Of a DNA stretch of 64,000 nucleotides, positions 10,124-23,118 are shown piece by piece. This stretch comes from Heterohyrax brucei (lineage: Eukaryota > Chordata > Mammalia > Hyracoidea > Procaviidae). Under the pieces are notes generated by a model. That model saw only the letters and a list, made by a program, of their open reading frames with translations. It did no database searches and was not told the origin of the DNA. The translations under genes and the position numbers were made by a program. The stretch's first letter is position 1; the number at the start of each line of letters is the position of its first letter. The DNA lies in contig CM053146.1 of the NCBI GenBank assembly GCA_028571685.1, positions 26,571,431-26,635,430 on the forward strand, written 5' to 3'.

Positions 10124-13100
10124 GATGAGCAAAAGTGATTCATTCTTAATAGTTCCCATTTATGTGTGTTTTCTTCTGTTGATTGTGGTTTGTTCAAGCG
10201 ATTTTGAAGTCTGTCTACATTATGTCTTAAATCTTCCATTGTTGTTCCTACTTTTCCTTGAGTGAGCTTTATCATTTTAGATTTGATATTTAGGCCTTTT
10301 ATCCAGTTTGAGTTGGTTTTTGTATAGGGTGTAAGATATGGGGCTTGTTTTAATTTAGTGCAGATGGATATCCAATTTTACCAGCACCATTTGTTGAAGA
10401 GATTGTTTTTACCCCATTTTAATGTCTTAGGACCTTTGTCGAATATCAACTGTTCATAGGCAGATGATGTCAACTCTAGGTTCTTGATTCTGTTCCAGTG
10501 ACCTATCTGTCTGTTTTTGTATCAGTACCAGGCTGTTTTGACTACTGTGTAATAGGTTCTAAAGTCAGATAATCAGAGGCCTCCCAGTGTGTAGAAATGC
10601 TTTACTTATCTGGGACTTCTTCCCTTTCCAGTCAAAGTTGGTAATTTGTTCCTCCATCTCATTAAAAACTGTCACTGGAACTTGTGTTGGGATTGCATTA
10701 TATAAATAGATTGCTTTGGGTAAAATAGACATATTCACAATGTCCAGTCTTCCTATCCACAATCAGGGTAGGTTTCTCAATTTATGTAGTTTTCTCTTAG
10801 TTTCTTGTAGTAAGGGTTTGTAGTTCTGTTTGTAAAGGTCTCTTATTTCTCTAGTTGGATTTATTTCTAGGTACTTCATCTTCTTAGGGGCTATAGTAAA
10901 TGGTATTGACTTGGTGATCTCTTCCTTAATAATCTTGTTGTTGGTATAAAGGAAGCCTACTGGTTTACTTATGTTTATCTTGTATCCTGAGGCTTTGGAG
11001 AATTCTTCTATCAGTTTGAGTAGTTTCCTTATGGATTCTTTGGGATTCTATGCATGCACAATCATATCATGTGCAAACAGGGAGATTTTCAGTTTTTCTT
11101 TGCTGATGTAGTTGCCCTTTACTCCTTGGTCTTGTCTAATTGCTCTGCCTAGAACTTCTGGTACAATGTTAAATAGGAGAGGTGAGAGTGTGCATCCTTG
11201 TCTGGAAAGACCGTATTCTCAAGAGAAACTGTTTCATTCTATCTCCATTCAGAATGACATAGACAGTTGGCTTTGTATTAATGGCCCTTACTGCATTGAG
11301 GAATTTGCTGTCTATGACTAATTTGCTGAGAGTTTTTAGCATGAATGGATGTTGGGCTTTATCAAATGCCTTTTCTGCATCAACAGACAAGATCAGGTGT
11401 TTCTTGTCTTTTGTGGTATTTATGTGGTTGATCACATTAATTGTTTTTCTGATGTTGAACCAGCCTTGCACCCATGGTATGAGTCCAAATTGGTCAGGAT
11501 GGATTATTTTCTTGACATGTTGTTGTATTCTATTGGCAAGAATTTTGTTGAAGATTTTTGAATCTAGATTAATGAGTGATATTTGTCCGCGGTTCTCCTT
11601 TTTGGTTGGGTCTTTCCCTGGCTTTGAAATCATGGTTATGCTGGCTTCATAGAATGGATTTGGGAATATTCCATCCCTTTGTATGCTGTGAAATAGTCTC
11701 AGTAGTATTGGAAATAACTGTTCTCCAAAAGCTTGGTAGAATTCTGCAGTGAAGTCATCTGGGATCCGACTTTTTTTGGTTGGCAGTTTTTTGATGACTT
11801 TTTCAATCTCTTCCTTTGTGATGGGTTTATTAAGTTGTTCTGCTTCACCTTGTGATAATTTGGGTAGGTGATATGAATCAAGGAATTTGTCCATTTCCTC
11901 TAAGTTTTCAAATTTGTTAGAATACAGTCTTTCATAGTATTCAGCTACGATATTTTTGATTTCTGCTGAATCTGTTGTGACAACTTCCCTCTCATTTCTT
12001 ATTTGGGTCATTTGTTTCCTTTCCTGTTTTTCTTTAGTAACTGTAGCCAGTGGTTTGTCAATTTGATTGATGTTTTCAAAAAAACATCTTTCTAATCTTT
12101 TCAATTTTTTCAGTTGTTCTTCTATTCTCTAATTCTTTTAGTTCTGCTCTGATCTTTAGAGTCTGCTTTCTTCTGGTGTTCTCAGGTTTCCTCTGTTGTT
12201 CTCTCTCTACTTGTTGAAGTGTAGGGTCAATTCTTTGATTTGGTTTCTTTCTTCCTTCCAGATCTGTGCATTTATGGAGATAAACTTATCTCTGAACACT
12301 GCTTTGGCTGTATCACATAGGTTCTGGTAGGGAATGTTTTCATTCTCATTGGAATCCATAAATTTCTTTATTTCATCCTGTATTTCTTCTATAACTGATG
12401 GTTTTTTGAGTAAGGTGTTGTTCAGTTTCCATGAGTTCCAGTTTCTGTCTATGTTTTTTCTGCTATTGAATTCAACTTGTATGGCTTTGTAATCTGAGAA
12501 GATGCTTTGCGATAATTCAGTGGTATGGATTTTGTTGAGATGTGCCTTATGTACCTAACACATCGTCTATTCTGGAGAATGTTCCATGTCCACTGGACAA
12601 GAAGCTGTAGTTGCCCACTGATGGATACAAAGTTCTATATGTGTCCATGAGGTCTAGTTGGTTGATTGTGGCAATAAGGTCTTCTGTGTCTTTATTGAGC
12701 TTTGTTCTAGATGATCTGTCCAATGTTGAGAGTAGACTGTTGAAGTCTCCTATTATTATTGTGATCTATCTCCTTTTTGAGTGTAGTCAGTGCTTCTTTG
12801 ACATATTTGCATGCTGTAATATTAGGTGTATAAATATTGAATATTATTAAGTCCTACTTGTGTATTAAACCTTTCAGCAATAGTGTCCATCCTTGTCCAT
12901 GATGGTAGATTTTACATTAAAATCTATTTTATCTGAGATTACAGTTGCTACACCTGCTCTTCTTTGTTCATTGTTAGCTTCGTATATGTTCTTCCATCCT
13001 TTGATTTTCAGGTTGTTCACATCTTTAAGCCTAAGGTGAGTTTCTGGTAGGCAACATACAGACGGGTTTTGTCTTTTGATTGAAGATGTCTCTTTACTGG

Positions 13101-13160
13101 AGCATTCAGTCCATTCACATTCAATGTAATTATTGATAGGTATGTGTTCATCACTGCCAT
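10124..13160 (-). pseudogene. L1-A ORF2, endonuclease and reverse transcriptase part
   Basis: The start codon is placed at 13158-13160 (minus-strand ATGGCAGTGATGAACAC), matching the ORF2 starts of L1-N and L1-C. The endonuclease part (13160-about 12300) is broken by several stops and indels. The best segment is the 311-codon frame 12104-11169, covering the linker and RT fingers/palm: it contains [20 protein letters not shown], the DQFGLIP block and the [11 protein letters not shown] motif, the first catalytic Asp region of RT. Leftward of 11169 the frame shifts. ORF2 resumes beyond L1-N at 6459. It is inactive. Confidence 0.88.
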
Positions 13161-13599
13161 TGTAACATGTTTATTTTTGTGTTGATGTTTTCTCTATTGT
13201 TCTTATTAATCTGTTCTGTGACTTTCTTCTTCATGAGTTGATTTTTCACTTTTTTCAGGGTTGGTTTTGTGGTTATTGAGACTCCTGTATTACATTTGTT
13301 GATATGGCATGTTGCTTCTTTACTGTGCTTTATGGCTGCCCCTATGATCCTGCTTAATAAACCATATAGAAACCAAATTTTGATTGCTACCAGTCTTCCC
13401 AACTTCCTCTTCATCTGGAAGGAGTATAACAACTGTAGTACATCCCAGTTTTTAACATGGAGTTATCATAGTTTACATGATGTGATCATTTCTTTCACTG
13501 TTATAGCTTTGACTGTCCTTGGAGTCTTCCCTAACCAAGTAGGATTCTGGATAATGTGTCCTTCTAAAATAGAAAGTTAGCAGTTTTATTGTTCCAAGC

Positions 13600-14537
13600 C
13601 AAGAGACTCTTTCAGTATTTCTTGTGCTTTGGTTTGGTTTTTACAAAATCTCTGAGTTTCTGTTTATCTGCAAATGTCTTAATTTTGTTTTCATACTTGA
13701 AAGATAGTTTTGCAGGATATATAATGCTTGGTTGGAAGTTCTTCTCCCTCAAGGTTTTGAATGTGTCATGAAACTGTCTCCATGCCAGCATCATTTCTGC
13801 TGAGAAATCCTATGAAACCCTACAAGTTTTCCCTCTGAATGTTAGCTTTGCTTTGAGTCTTGCTGCCTTTAAGGGTTTCTGCTCATGTTTCGTTTTGTTG
13901 AGCCTGGTTATAATATGTCTTGGAGTCTTTCTATTGAAATCCACATTGAATGGTGTTTGATACGTATCTTGGATATCTATGTTCTCTTCTTTCATAATTT
14001 CTGGGAAGTTTTCTGTCAGAAGCTCAGCAACAATATTCTCTGTGTTCTCAGGTGTCTTGCCCTGTTCAGGAACTCCAGTTAATCACAGATTGTTCTTCTT
14101 ATTTGAGTCCCATATGCTTCTTAATGCTTCTTCATTTTTCTTGTTTCTTTTGTCTGATTTCTCCTCATAGATACTGGAGTCAGTGGCTCTGTCTTCCAAG
14201 TCAGAAATTTTCGTTTCCATTTGTTCCATTCTGTTTTTATGACTTTGAATGGAAGTTTCTATGGCTTTAATTTTGTTCTTGATCTGTTGGATTTCTGAAT
14301 ATACTGATGTTCCATCAGATCAAACAGCTTGCTTAATTTTTCATTTTGCTCTGCTGAATTTTGTATAAGGTCTAGGAGGACTCTATATATAATCCTTTTG
14401 TATTCACCTTCTGATAATTTCAGAAAAGCTTCTTTGTCTGGGAAGTTCTGAGGTGGTTTCTTTTCAGGGCCTTCTGATGCCATGGCTGACTTCCAGGTTA
14501 CCATCTTCTCCAATGTTTGTTGCTTGTGGGGCTTCAT
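13600..14537 (-). pseudogene. L1-A ORF1, broken
   Basis: The start at 14537 gives MKPHKQQTLEKM; an in-frame ATG three codons upstream is possible. The N-terminal frame 14546-14259 includes the coiled-coil beginning (SAEQNEKLSKLFDLMEHQ). Later pieces lie in other frames: 13995-13810 (NIDIQDTYQTP ... TPRHIITRLNK, RRM to C-terminal domain) and 13794-13612 (WRQFHDTFKTLREKNFQP and the SFKYENKIK end). The order and spacing match L1-N ORF1, so this is one gene of about 300 codons with at least two frameshifts. Confidence 0.85.
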
Positions 14538-15530
14538 GTGGGTCAATAGAGGCTGAGAGAGATACTGTGAAGATGGACCACAGTTGTCTCTCTAGGCTGT
14601 CTTAAAATGAGAAGTAAAAAAGTATTTGACAGCTTCCAAAGTCAGTCAGGTTTTCAGATGTATATGTCCCTCTTCCAAGCTGGCAAAGTAAACAGCTCTA
14701 ATTTGACCTCCAAATGTTGTAAACTAGATCAAAATACAGAAAGGCTACTGGCCTGCTGGACTCTACTGTCAGGCTCCAGATGTAGGTGATACTGTGTAGA
14801 ATTCTGTTTTTCTATTGGAAAAGCAGTCTGTTCTGGGTAGGCACTGCCTCCCACTCTAGGAATTAGGCCCAGCTGAGGTTTCTGTATGGGTGACCCTGCC
14901 TCCCAGCAAAACAAGATGGCATCCCGCATCAGCTCACCAGCTGGCCGGGTCCAGGCTCCTGGAGGAAAGAGAGGCCAAGATGGCTAAAATGCCAGAGTCC
15001 ACAGCCTCTGCTGCTGGGCACCAGCCCCAGGTGACACTGTGCAGAACACTGCCTCCCTGCTAGAAAAGCACTCTCCCCCCAGCAGGAGCCACCTCCCAGC
15101 CTAAGAACCAAGTCTGGCTGGGGCCTCTGCCTGGGCTTCTCCATTTCCTAATAGGCTAGAGGATCCAAAGTGTATAGAGTCCAAAGCCAGGCTCTCAGAA
15201 CCTAGCAATTACATTTGCCAGTCCCAGCAGCAGTGCGTCCGAGACCCGCAGCTAGTCAAGTCCCAGTTCTGCCAGCTGGCCAAGACAGAGGAAAACAAAA
15301 TTGAAATGGTGAGTTACTTTTGTTCTGTGCAAGCCTGTGTTCACTGAGAGTGGGGTCAGTGAAGGAGAGGAAGCTTTGTGTTCAGTGGTATGAAGTCCAA
15401 ATTAACAGCCCCATGATGCATCCTGTGGCTCACTAGGTGTTCAGAAGGCTCTGTTTAATCATCATTTCAGGCCTTGGTTTCCAGAGGAATTTAGGGAGAC
15501 GTGCGTTTAGTCCGCCATCTTGACTGCCTT
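14538..15530 (-). promoter_or_regulatory. L1-A 5' UTR
   Basis: GC-richer leader of L1-A. It has the 5' terminal 'caagatggcggac' at its right end, again with a YY1-like 'gccatcttg' on the plus strand (15516). Homologous to 6476-7463 and 57362-58175. Confidence 0.65.
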
Positions 15531-15714
15531 TTTTTTTTTTGTTACTCCTGAAAGATAGCCATGGAAAGTTACATGATCCCACAATGCGTAGACACTATTA
15601 AAGTTTATTATCAGAGTGGGTGTGCTGTTTGCCAGACATTCTGTATTTTATGTGACATTTACAGTTCACATAATCATTTCACCAAGAGAAAAACTGGACA
15701 TTTAGTCAAAAAAA
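15531..15714. other. Spacer between two head-to-head L1s
   Basis: 185 bp separating the 5' ends of L1-A (minus) and L1-B (plus). It begins with an 11-T run. No repeat or gene is recognised. Confidence 0.6.
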
Positions 15715-16849
15715 CTTGAGTCAAAGGTGGGGCCAAGGTGGTGGACTAGATACATCTCCTCAAGTCCCTCAGAAAACTAAGAACTGGATTGATATTTTAA
15801 TGGAACACTCTGGACACCCAGGGAGCCCTAGGATATGCCGTAGGGTTTTCAGATGGGACTACATGCTACTAAGCTGGAGAATACCTTTCTCTGATGAGGC
15901 AGAGCACACTGGGCCCTGTTCCTGCTGACTCATAACTTGGACAGACTATAAATATTGATGCTTTTTTCTTTATTTTTTTGGTATCCAAGAGGGAGGGGAA
16001 GGCATGAGCCAGCAAATATGCCAAACTGCAGTGATAAACAGCATATTGCACAACAGAGAAACAGTGCACTGAATTTTTGAGAGCCCAGCTCCTAACTGAG
16101 GGCACGACTGCCACACTACCTATCCTCTCTTTTTTTCTGAACTCCACCATAGATTCTGCTGTTTCACAGTGGGAAGGGCAGCTCAGCAAGGATGCCATCT
16201 CAGCCTCCTGAGAGGTGGAGTCACCCAACCAGAGGCCTCAGCATGGACTAGGTGCCAAGTTGAGAAGCAGTGCCATTCCACAAAGTGCTCTTTGAGCAGA
16301 AATGCTGTTTATCACAGTGATGCCATACAGGTATGGCCGAGGGAAGGATGACAGCAAGACTGAAACCCCTTCCTACTTTGAACTACATCATAGAATCTGG
16401 GGATGGCTAAAATGGTACTTTCATTGTCAGCTAGAAAGTGGGGGGTTGCCACACCTGGCAGCCTGACTGATTTTAGCAGCTGTCAGATATCCTTTAAACT
16501 TTCAAAATAAGACTACCTGTAGAAAAAACTGCTGAGTGGTCTGATGGCATCTCTTCCAGCCTTTACTGAGCCACATTATAGAGTCATTTGATGACCCTCC
16601 AGTAACTCCATAAGTAGGGCACTATCTTTACCAGACAGGTGGTGAAACCTTCCACCCTAGAGGGTACACTGGGCCCAATCATTAGAGAGCACAGAGGCAG
16701 CTGATGACTAATTCACTCTTCAGAACTATACCTGAGCTCTTGTTGAGCTATACCAGGAAAACTAAACAACCTCTAGATGGCCCAATGGTAACAAACCATT
16801 TCTAACAATTTTAAAAAAACACCCACCAGGGCTCCAGATAGCTCCCCCT

Positions 16850-17740
16850 CCAAAAGAATCAAAAAGCTTTCCAGATGAAGAAGGCTTTCTGAAACTATCA
16901 GAGCTCAAGAACAAAAGGTTTGTAAATAGAACCCTCCTAGAAATTAAATAAAATGAAGCAGAGCAAAATGAAATTTTAAGTAAGCTAGTTCAACTAATGG
17001 AACATCAACAATCTCAAATCCAGCAAATCAACAACAAAATTACAGAATTAAACAATTAAATCCAAAGCCAAAAGAGCAGAATTGAGAAGATCGAAGTCAG
17101 ACTCAGTGCCCTTGAGGACAGAGCAACTGACCCCATCATTTATGAGGAGAAGTCTGAGATAAGAAACAAGAAAAAAGAAAAAGCATTAAGAAACATGTTG
17201 GACCCTATTAAAAGGAATAATCTACATTTAACTGGATTTCCTGAACAGGGAGGGATACCTGAAAACACAGAGTATTGTTGTTGAGTTGCTGACAAAAAAC
17301 AACATGAAATTATGAAAAAAGAGAATATCCAAAGCCAAGATGTGTATCAAAAGCCACGAAAACTAGACCTCAAAAGAAAGACACCAAGACATACTATAAT
17401 GAAGCTTAACGAAATGAAACATAAACAGATTCTCTCAAAGGCAGAAAGGCTTAAAGCAAAGCTAACAATCAGAGGACAACTCTATAGACTTTCATCTGAC
17501 TTCTTGGTGGAAATGACATTGGCAAGGAGGCAGTAGTATGACACATTTAAAGCCTTGAAGGAGAAAAACTTCCAATCAAGAAATATAAATGCAACAAAAC
17601 TGTCTCTCAAATATGAAGATAATTAAGACATTTGCAGATAAGCAGAAGCTTAGGAACCTTGTAAAAACCAGACCCAAACAACAGGAGGTACTAATAGATG
17701 CTCTTTACCTAGAAAAACAACACTATTAAGTGTATATTTA
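16850..17740 (+). pseudogene. L1-B ORF1, decayed
   Basis: The nucleotide order matches ORF1 of L1-N throughout, with 'ctttccagatgaagaaggc' at 16867 and 'aaaaacttccaatcaag' at 17564. The clearest surviving frame is 17312-17536, with DLKRKTPRHTIMKLNEMK and LKAKLTIRGQLYRLSSDF from the RRM/C-terminal domain boundary. The coiled-coil part is present at nucleotide level (16960-17090) but has in-frame stops. Confidence 0.8.
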
Positions 17741-18160
17741 AGGAGGCAATGCAGGTCATAGCATCCAGAAACCTACTCAGGAAAGTCACAAAACTCAATC
17801 AAAGGTACAGTATTAAAAGATAAGAACTGGGTGATCATATCAGAAATACTATGACACCGTCACACTGAAAAAAGGGATATGCCACAGTAGTTATAGTTCT
17901 TTCAGACTGAGAGGAATGTAAAAAGATATGCAGAAATTAAAATTGGATTTAAACTTAGAACATTAAGGAGAATCATAAAGGTAGCCACAAAGCAAAATAA
18001 CAATGCAACATATCAAAGCAAGAAATGTAATACAGGAGTCTCAGCAACCATAAAACCAACACTTAAAAAAGAGGAAAAGTTAACTCACAAAGAACAGTGA
18101 CCAAGAACAGAATATAAAGAGCAACAGAGAAAATATCAACACAAAAATAAATACATCAAA

Positions 18161-19153
18161 ATGACAGCACTAAACACATACCTATCAATAATTACACTGA
18201 CTGTATATGGACTGAATGTTCCAACAAAGAGACAATTAATGATATCTTATATCAAAAGATGTATCCCATCTATATGTTGCTTACAAGAAACACACCTTGA
18301 ACTTAAAAATAAGAACAAACTGAAAAATAAAGGATGGAATAATGTATACTAAGCTAACAATATACAAAAAAGAGCACAGGTGACAATACTAATCTCAGAT
18401 AAAATAGATTTTAATGGAAAATCCATCATTGTGGACAAGTACAGTACCTATTGCTGAAAGGTTCAATACACACGCAGGACTTAACAATATTAAATATTTA
18501 TGCACACAACACTAGAGCATCTAAATACATTGAACAAACACTGACAACGTTGAAAAATGAGATAAATCATTCCACAATAATAGTTGGAGACTTCAACACT
18601 CTGTTTTTAGTAATGGGCAGGTCATCGAGAATAAAAGCTCAGTAAAGACAGAGAAGATCTAATTGCCACAATTAACCAACTAGACCTCATCAACTTATAC
18701 AGAACCTTCTATTCCAAAACAGACAAGTACATTTTCTTCTCCAATGCACATGGAACATTTTCAGAATAGAACACGTGTTAGAACATAAGGCAATTGTCAA
18801 CAAAATCCAAATCATTGAACTATTGCAAAGCATCTTCTGAGACCACAAAGCCATCCAAGTCAAATCAGTAGCAGAAAAACACAGATAGAAATTGGAACAT
18901 GGAAACAGAATGACACCTTGCTCAAAAAGTCATTGGTTATAGAGAAAATCGAGGATGAAATAAAGAAATTTACGGAATCAAATGAGATTGAAAATACATC
19001 CTGCAAGAACCTATGTGACACAGCCAAAACAGTGCTCAAAGGTCAATTTATCTTTATACATGCACGTATCCAGAAAGAAGAAAGGACTCAAACCAAAGAA
19101 TTAACTTTATAGCTTGAATAGGTATAAAGAGAGCAACAGAAGAATCCTTCAGG
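18161..19153 (+). pseudogene. L1-B ORF2, endonuclease part, decayed
   Basis: The start is at 18161 (MTALNTYLSIITLTVYGLN). The frame holds the SICCLQETHL catalytic-Glu motif to about 18352, then stops. The next piece (18451-18645) has the TIIVGDFNT motif. The linker piece 18918-19112 has a KKSLVIEKIEDEIKKF stretch. It is cut at the junction with L1-C before the RT domain. Multiple stops and frameshifts make it inactive. Confidence 0.82.
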
Positions 19154-19265
19154 TACCAAAATCAACCCTGAAAAAGGTGAAAAATCAACTCACAAAGAAG
19201 AATGTCCCAGAACAGATTAATAAGAATAACAGAGAAAACATCAACACAAAAATAAACATATCACA

Positions 19266-22200
19266 ATGACAACACTGAACACATGCCTATCAATAATCAC
19301 ATTGAATATGAGTGGACTTAACGCTGCAGAAAAGAGACAAAGAATGATGTCTTGCATCAAAAGACACACCCACCCATTTGTTGCCTACAAGAAACTCACC
19401 TCAGACTTAAAGATATGGACAAACTGAAAATTAAAGAATGGAAGAACATGTACCAAGCTAACAATATACAAAGAAGAGCAGGTGTGTGAATACTAATCTC
19501 AGATAAAACGGATTTTAATGTAAAATTTACCACCGTGGACAAGGATGGACACTATTTATTGCTGAAAGGTTCAATACACAAACAGGTCTTACTAATATTA
19601 AATATTTATAAACCTAGTATTAGAGCACCTAAATACATCTAAGAAACACTGACTACACTCAAAAAGGAGATAGATCACTCCACAATAATAGAGGGAGACT
19701 TCAACACTCCACTCTCAATGTTGGACAAATTGTCTAGGAGAAAACCTCAATAAACCCACAGAACAAATTATTGCCACAATTAACCCACTAGACGTCATGG
19801 ACATACACAGAACTTTCTGTTAATCAGGGGACAACTACACCTTTTTTGCCAGGGCATGTGGAACAGTCTCCAGAACAGACTTTGTGTGAGGACATAAAGC
19901 AATTCTCAGCAGAATCCAGGCCATTGAATTAATGTAACACATCTTCTCAGATTATAAAGTCCTAAAAGTCAAAATCAGTAGCAGAAGAAACAGATAGAAA
20001 GTGGAATTCATGGAAACTGAACAACATCATGCTGAAAAACACATGGGTTATAGAAGAAATCAAGGATGAAATCAAGAAATTTATGGATTCCAATGGGAAT
20101 GAAAACACTTCCTACCATAACCTAAGGGATACAGCCAAAGCAGTGCTCAGAGGTTAGTTTGTCTCCTTAAATGCATACATCTGGAAGGAAGAAAGCAACC
20201 AAATCAAAGAACTAACCCTACAGCTTGAACAAGTAGAGGGAGAACAACAGAGGGACCCCTTAGGTACCAGAAGAAAACAGATCCTAAAGATCAGAGCAGA
20301 ACTAAATGAATTAGAAGATAGAAGAACAACTGAAATAACTGAAAAGATCGAAAGTTTTTTTTTTTTTTTAAAAAAGATCAACAAAATTGGCAAATCACTG
20401 GCTAAACTTACTAAAGAAAAGCAGGAAAGGAAACAAATAACCCAAATAAGAAATAAGAGGCGAGTTGTCATAACAGACCCAACAGAAATCAAAAATATCT
20501 TAAGAGAATACTATGAAAGACTGTATTCTAACAAATTTGAAAACCTAGAGGAAATGGACAAATTCCTTGATTCGTATCTCCTACCAAAACTATCACAAGA
20601 TGAAGCAGAACAACTCAATACACCCATCACAAAGGAGCCAAGCCAAGAAGAAATTGAAAAAAGTCATCAAAAACTACCAACCAACAAAAGCTCGGGCCCA
20701 CACAGCTTCACTGCAGAATTCTACCGAGCTTTTAGAGAAGAGTTATCTCTAATATTACTGAGATTATTTCACAGTATAGAGAGGGATGGAATACTCCCAA
20801 ATTCATTCTATGAAGCCAGCGTAACCGTGATACCACAGCCAGGGAAAGACCCAACCAAAAAGGAGAACCACAGACAAGTATCACTCATGAATCTAGATTC
20901 AAAAATCTTCAACAAAATTCTTGCCAATAGAATACAACAACATATCAAAAAAATAATCCATCCTGACCAAGTTGGATTCATACCAGGGATGCAAGACTGG
21001 TTCAACATCAGAAAAACAATTAATGTGATTGACCACATAAATACCACAAAAGACAAGAAACACCTGATCTTGTCTATTGATGCAGAAAAGGCATTTGATA
21101 AAGTCCAACACCCATTCATGCTAAAAACTCTCAGCAAATTAGGCATAGACAGCAAACTCCTCAATGCAATAAGGGCCACTAATACAAAGCCAACTGCCTA
21201 TGTCATTCTGAATGGAGATAGACTGAAACAGTTTCCCTTGAGAACAGGAACTAGACAAGGATGCTCACTCTCACCTCTCCTATTCAACATTGTACTAGAA
21301 GTTCTAGGTAGAGAAATCAGACAAGATCAAACAATAAAGGGCACCTATGTCGGCAAAGAAGAACTAAAAATCTCCCTATTTGCAGATGATATGTTTATAT
21401 ATGCAAAGAATCCCAAAGAATCCATAAGGAAACTACTAAAACTGATAGAAGAGTTCGCCAAAGTCTCAGGATACAAAACAAACATAAGTAAATCAGTAGG
21501 ATTCCTTTAACCAACAACGAGATTATTAAGGAAGAAATCACCAAGTCAATACCATTTACTATAGCCCCTAAGAAGATAAAGTACCTAGGAATAAATCTAA
21601 CCAGAGAAATAACAGACATATACAAACAGAACTACAAGTCCTTACTACAAGAAACCAAGAGAGACTTGCATAAATGGAGAAACCTACACTGATTGTGGAT
21701 AGGAAGACTTAACATTGTGAAAATGTCTATTTTGCCGAAAGCAATCTACTTACATAATGCAATCTTGATACAAATTCCAGTGACATTTTTTAATGAGCTG
21801 GAGAAAGAAATTATCCTTTGTTTGGAAAGGGAAGAAGCCCTGGATAAATAAAGCCCTACTGAAGAAGAAGAACATACTGGGAGTCCTCTCACTACCTGAC
21901 TTTAGAACCTACTATATTAGTCAAAACAGCCTTATACTGGTACAAAAAGAGACAGATAGATTAATGGAACAGAATCAAGACCCCAGAGACAAAACCATCT
22001 TCTTATGAACAGCTGATATTCGACAAAGACCCTAAGATACTGAACTGGGGTGAAAACAATGTCTTCAAGAAATAGTGCTGGTAAAATTGCATATCCATCT
22101 GCAATAAATTGAAACAATGCATGAGTCGGATCTGACTCGACGGCACTTGGCTTGGCCCATATCTTACACCTCATACAAAAACCAACTCAAAGTGGATAAA

Positions 22201-23118
22201 AGATCTAAATATCAATCCTAAAACAATAAAGCTCATCCAAGAAAAAGTAAGAACAACAATGGAAGTTTTAATACACAACGTAGACAGACTTCAAAATCTG
22301 TCAAACAAACCACAAACAACAGAAGAGAAACTACATGAATGTGAGCTACTGAAAATCAAACACTTACTCATCCAAAGATTATATTAATAGAATTAAAAGG
22401 CCGGCTACAGAATGGGAAAAAATATTTGGCAATTATGTGTCAGACTGACACCTGATCTCCATATTCTATAAGGTACTACGAAATACAAATAAGAAAAAGA
22501 TAAATGATCCAGTTAAGCAATGGGCAAAGGAGATGGACAGATGCTTCTCTGAAGAGGAGATCCAGGCAGCCAAAAAAAAAAAAAAAAATGCAGACACGCT
22601 CACTATCATTAGCTATTAATGAAATTCAAAGCAAAACTACAATGAGATACCATCTCAGCACAACAAGTTTAGCCATCATCCAAAAAATGCAAAACAACAA
22701 ATGCTGGAGAAACTGTGGGGAGACTGGAACTGTCCTACACTGTTGGTGGGATTGCAAAAAGGTACAACCTCTTTGGAAAGCAATCTGGTGCTTCATTAGA
22801 AAGTTGGATCTAGATATACCATGTGACCCAGTAATTCCACTGCTTGGAACGTATCCTACAGAATCAAAGCCATTCACACCAACTGACACATGCACACGAA
22901 TGTTCATTGAATCACAGTCCACAACAGCAAAAAGATGCCCAGCAACAGAGGAATGGACGGGTAAACTATGGTACATATACTCAGCGGAACACTACGCAAT
23001 GATAAAGAGCAACAATGATTTCAGGAAATATCTCTTAACCTGTTTTCAACTGGAAGACTTTATGTTGAGCGAAAGTAGTCAGCAACAAAAGGACAAATAT
23101 TATATGAGACCCCTATGA
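19266..23118 (+). pseudogene. L1-C ORF2, near full length but interrupted
   Basis: ORF2p of about 1,280 codons: endonuclease (about 19266-20000), linker, reverse transcriptase (about 20550-21650) and C-terminal region with zinc knuckle. The endonuclease part has several stops. The best open segment is 20554-21510 (318 codons): it holds [20 protein letters not shown], the [17 protein letters not shown] block with the first RT catalytic Asp, [16 protein letters not shown], and [10 protein letters not shown], the FADD catalytic motif, with both aspartates intact. The last open segment, 22504-23118, includes NKCWRNCGETGTVLHCWWDCKK, the C-terminal Cys motif, and ends at the natural stop (KDKYYMRPL). 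Breaks between segments make the whole inactive. Confidence 0.9.
22118..22153 (+). mobile_element. 36-bp AfroSINE 3' fragment inside L1-C ORF2
   Basis: The sequence 'tgagtcggatctgactcgac' followed by 'ggcacttggcttgg' interrupts ORF2 between 'aattgaaacaa' and 'cccatatcttacac'. These are contiguous apart from one base in L1-A at 10330-10375 (minus). The insert is the terminal AfroSINE motif only, so it is an extremely 5'-truncated SINE or a patch. Confidence 0.75.

Larger units (their letters stand above)
10124..15530 (-). mobile_element. L1-A, 5' block (5' UTR, ORF1, most of ORF2)
   Basis: This is the 5' part of the same minus-strand L1 as 4735-6475. From right to left: a 5' end at about 15530 ('cagtcaagatggcggactaa' on the minus strand), a 5' UTR (15530-14538), ORF1 (14537-about 13600), an inter-ORF spacer (to 13161), and ORF2 (13160 leftwards). 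Removing the L1-N insertion gives a total of about 7.1 kb, so L1-A was essentially full length when inserted. Its 5' end lies 185 bp from the 5' end of L1-B, which faces the other way. Confidence 0.92.
15715..19153 (+). mobile_element. L1-B: older plus-strand L1, 3'-truncated
   Basis: It starts with the L1 5' end signature 'ggggccaaggtggtggac' at 15732. A 5' UTR runs to about 16840, then ORF1 remnants (16850-17740), a spacer, and ORF2 from 18161. The reading reaches the ORF2 linker near 19150 ('caggtaccaaa'), then jumps back to inter-ORF sequence, which is the beginning of L1-C. It has many more stops than L1-C, so it looks older. No downstream remainder was found to the right of L1-C. Confidence 0.85.

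Noticed and set aside
22504..23118. 204-codon frame as an independent gene
   Set aside because: It is the C-terminal segment of L1-C ORF2, recognisable by the Cys motif and the shared stop position.
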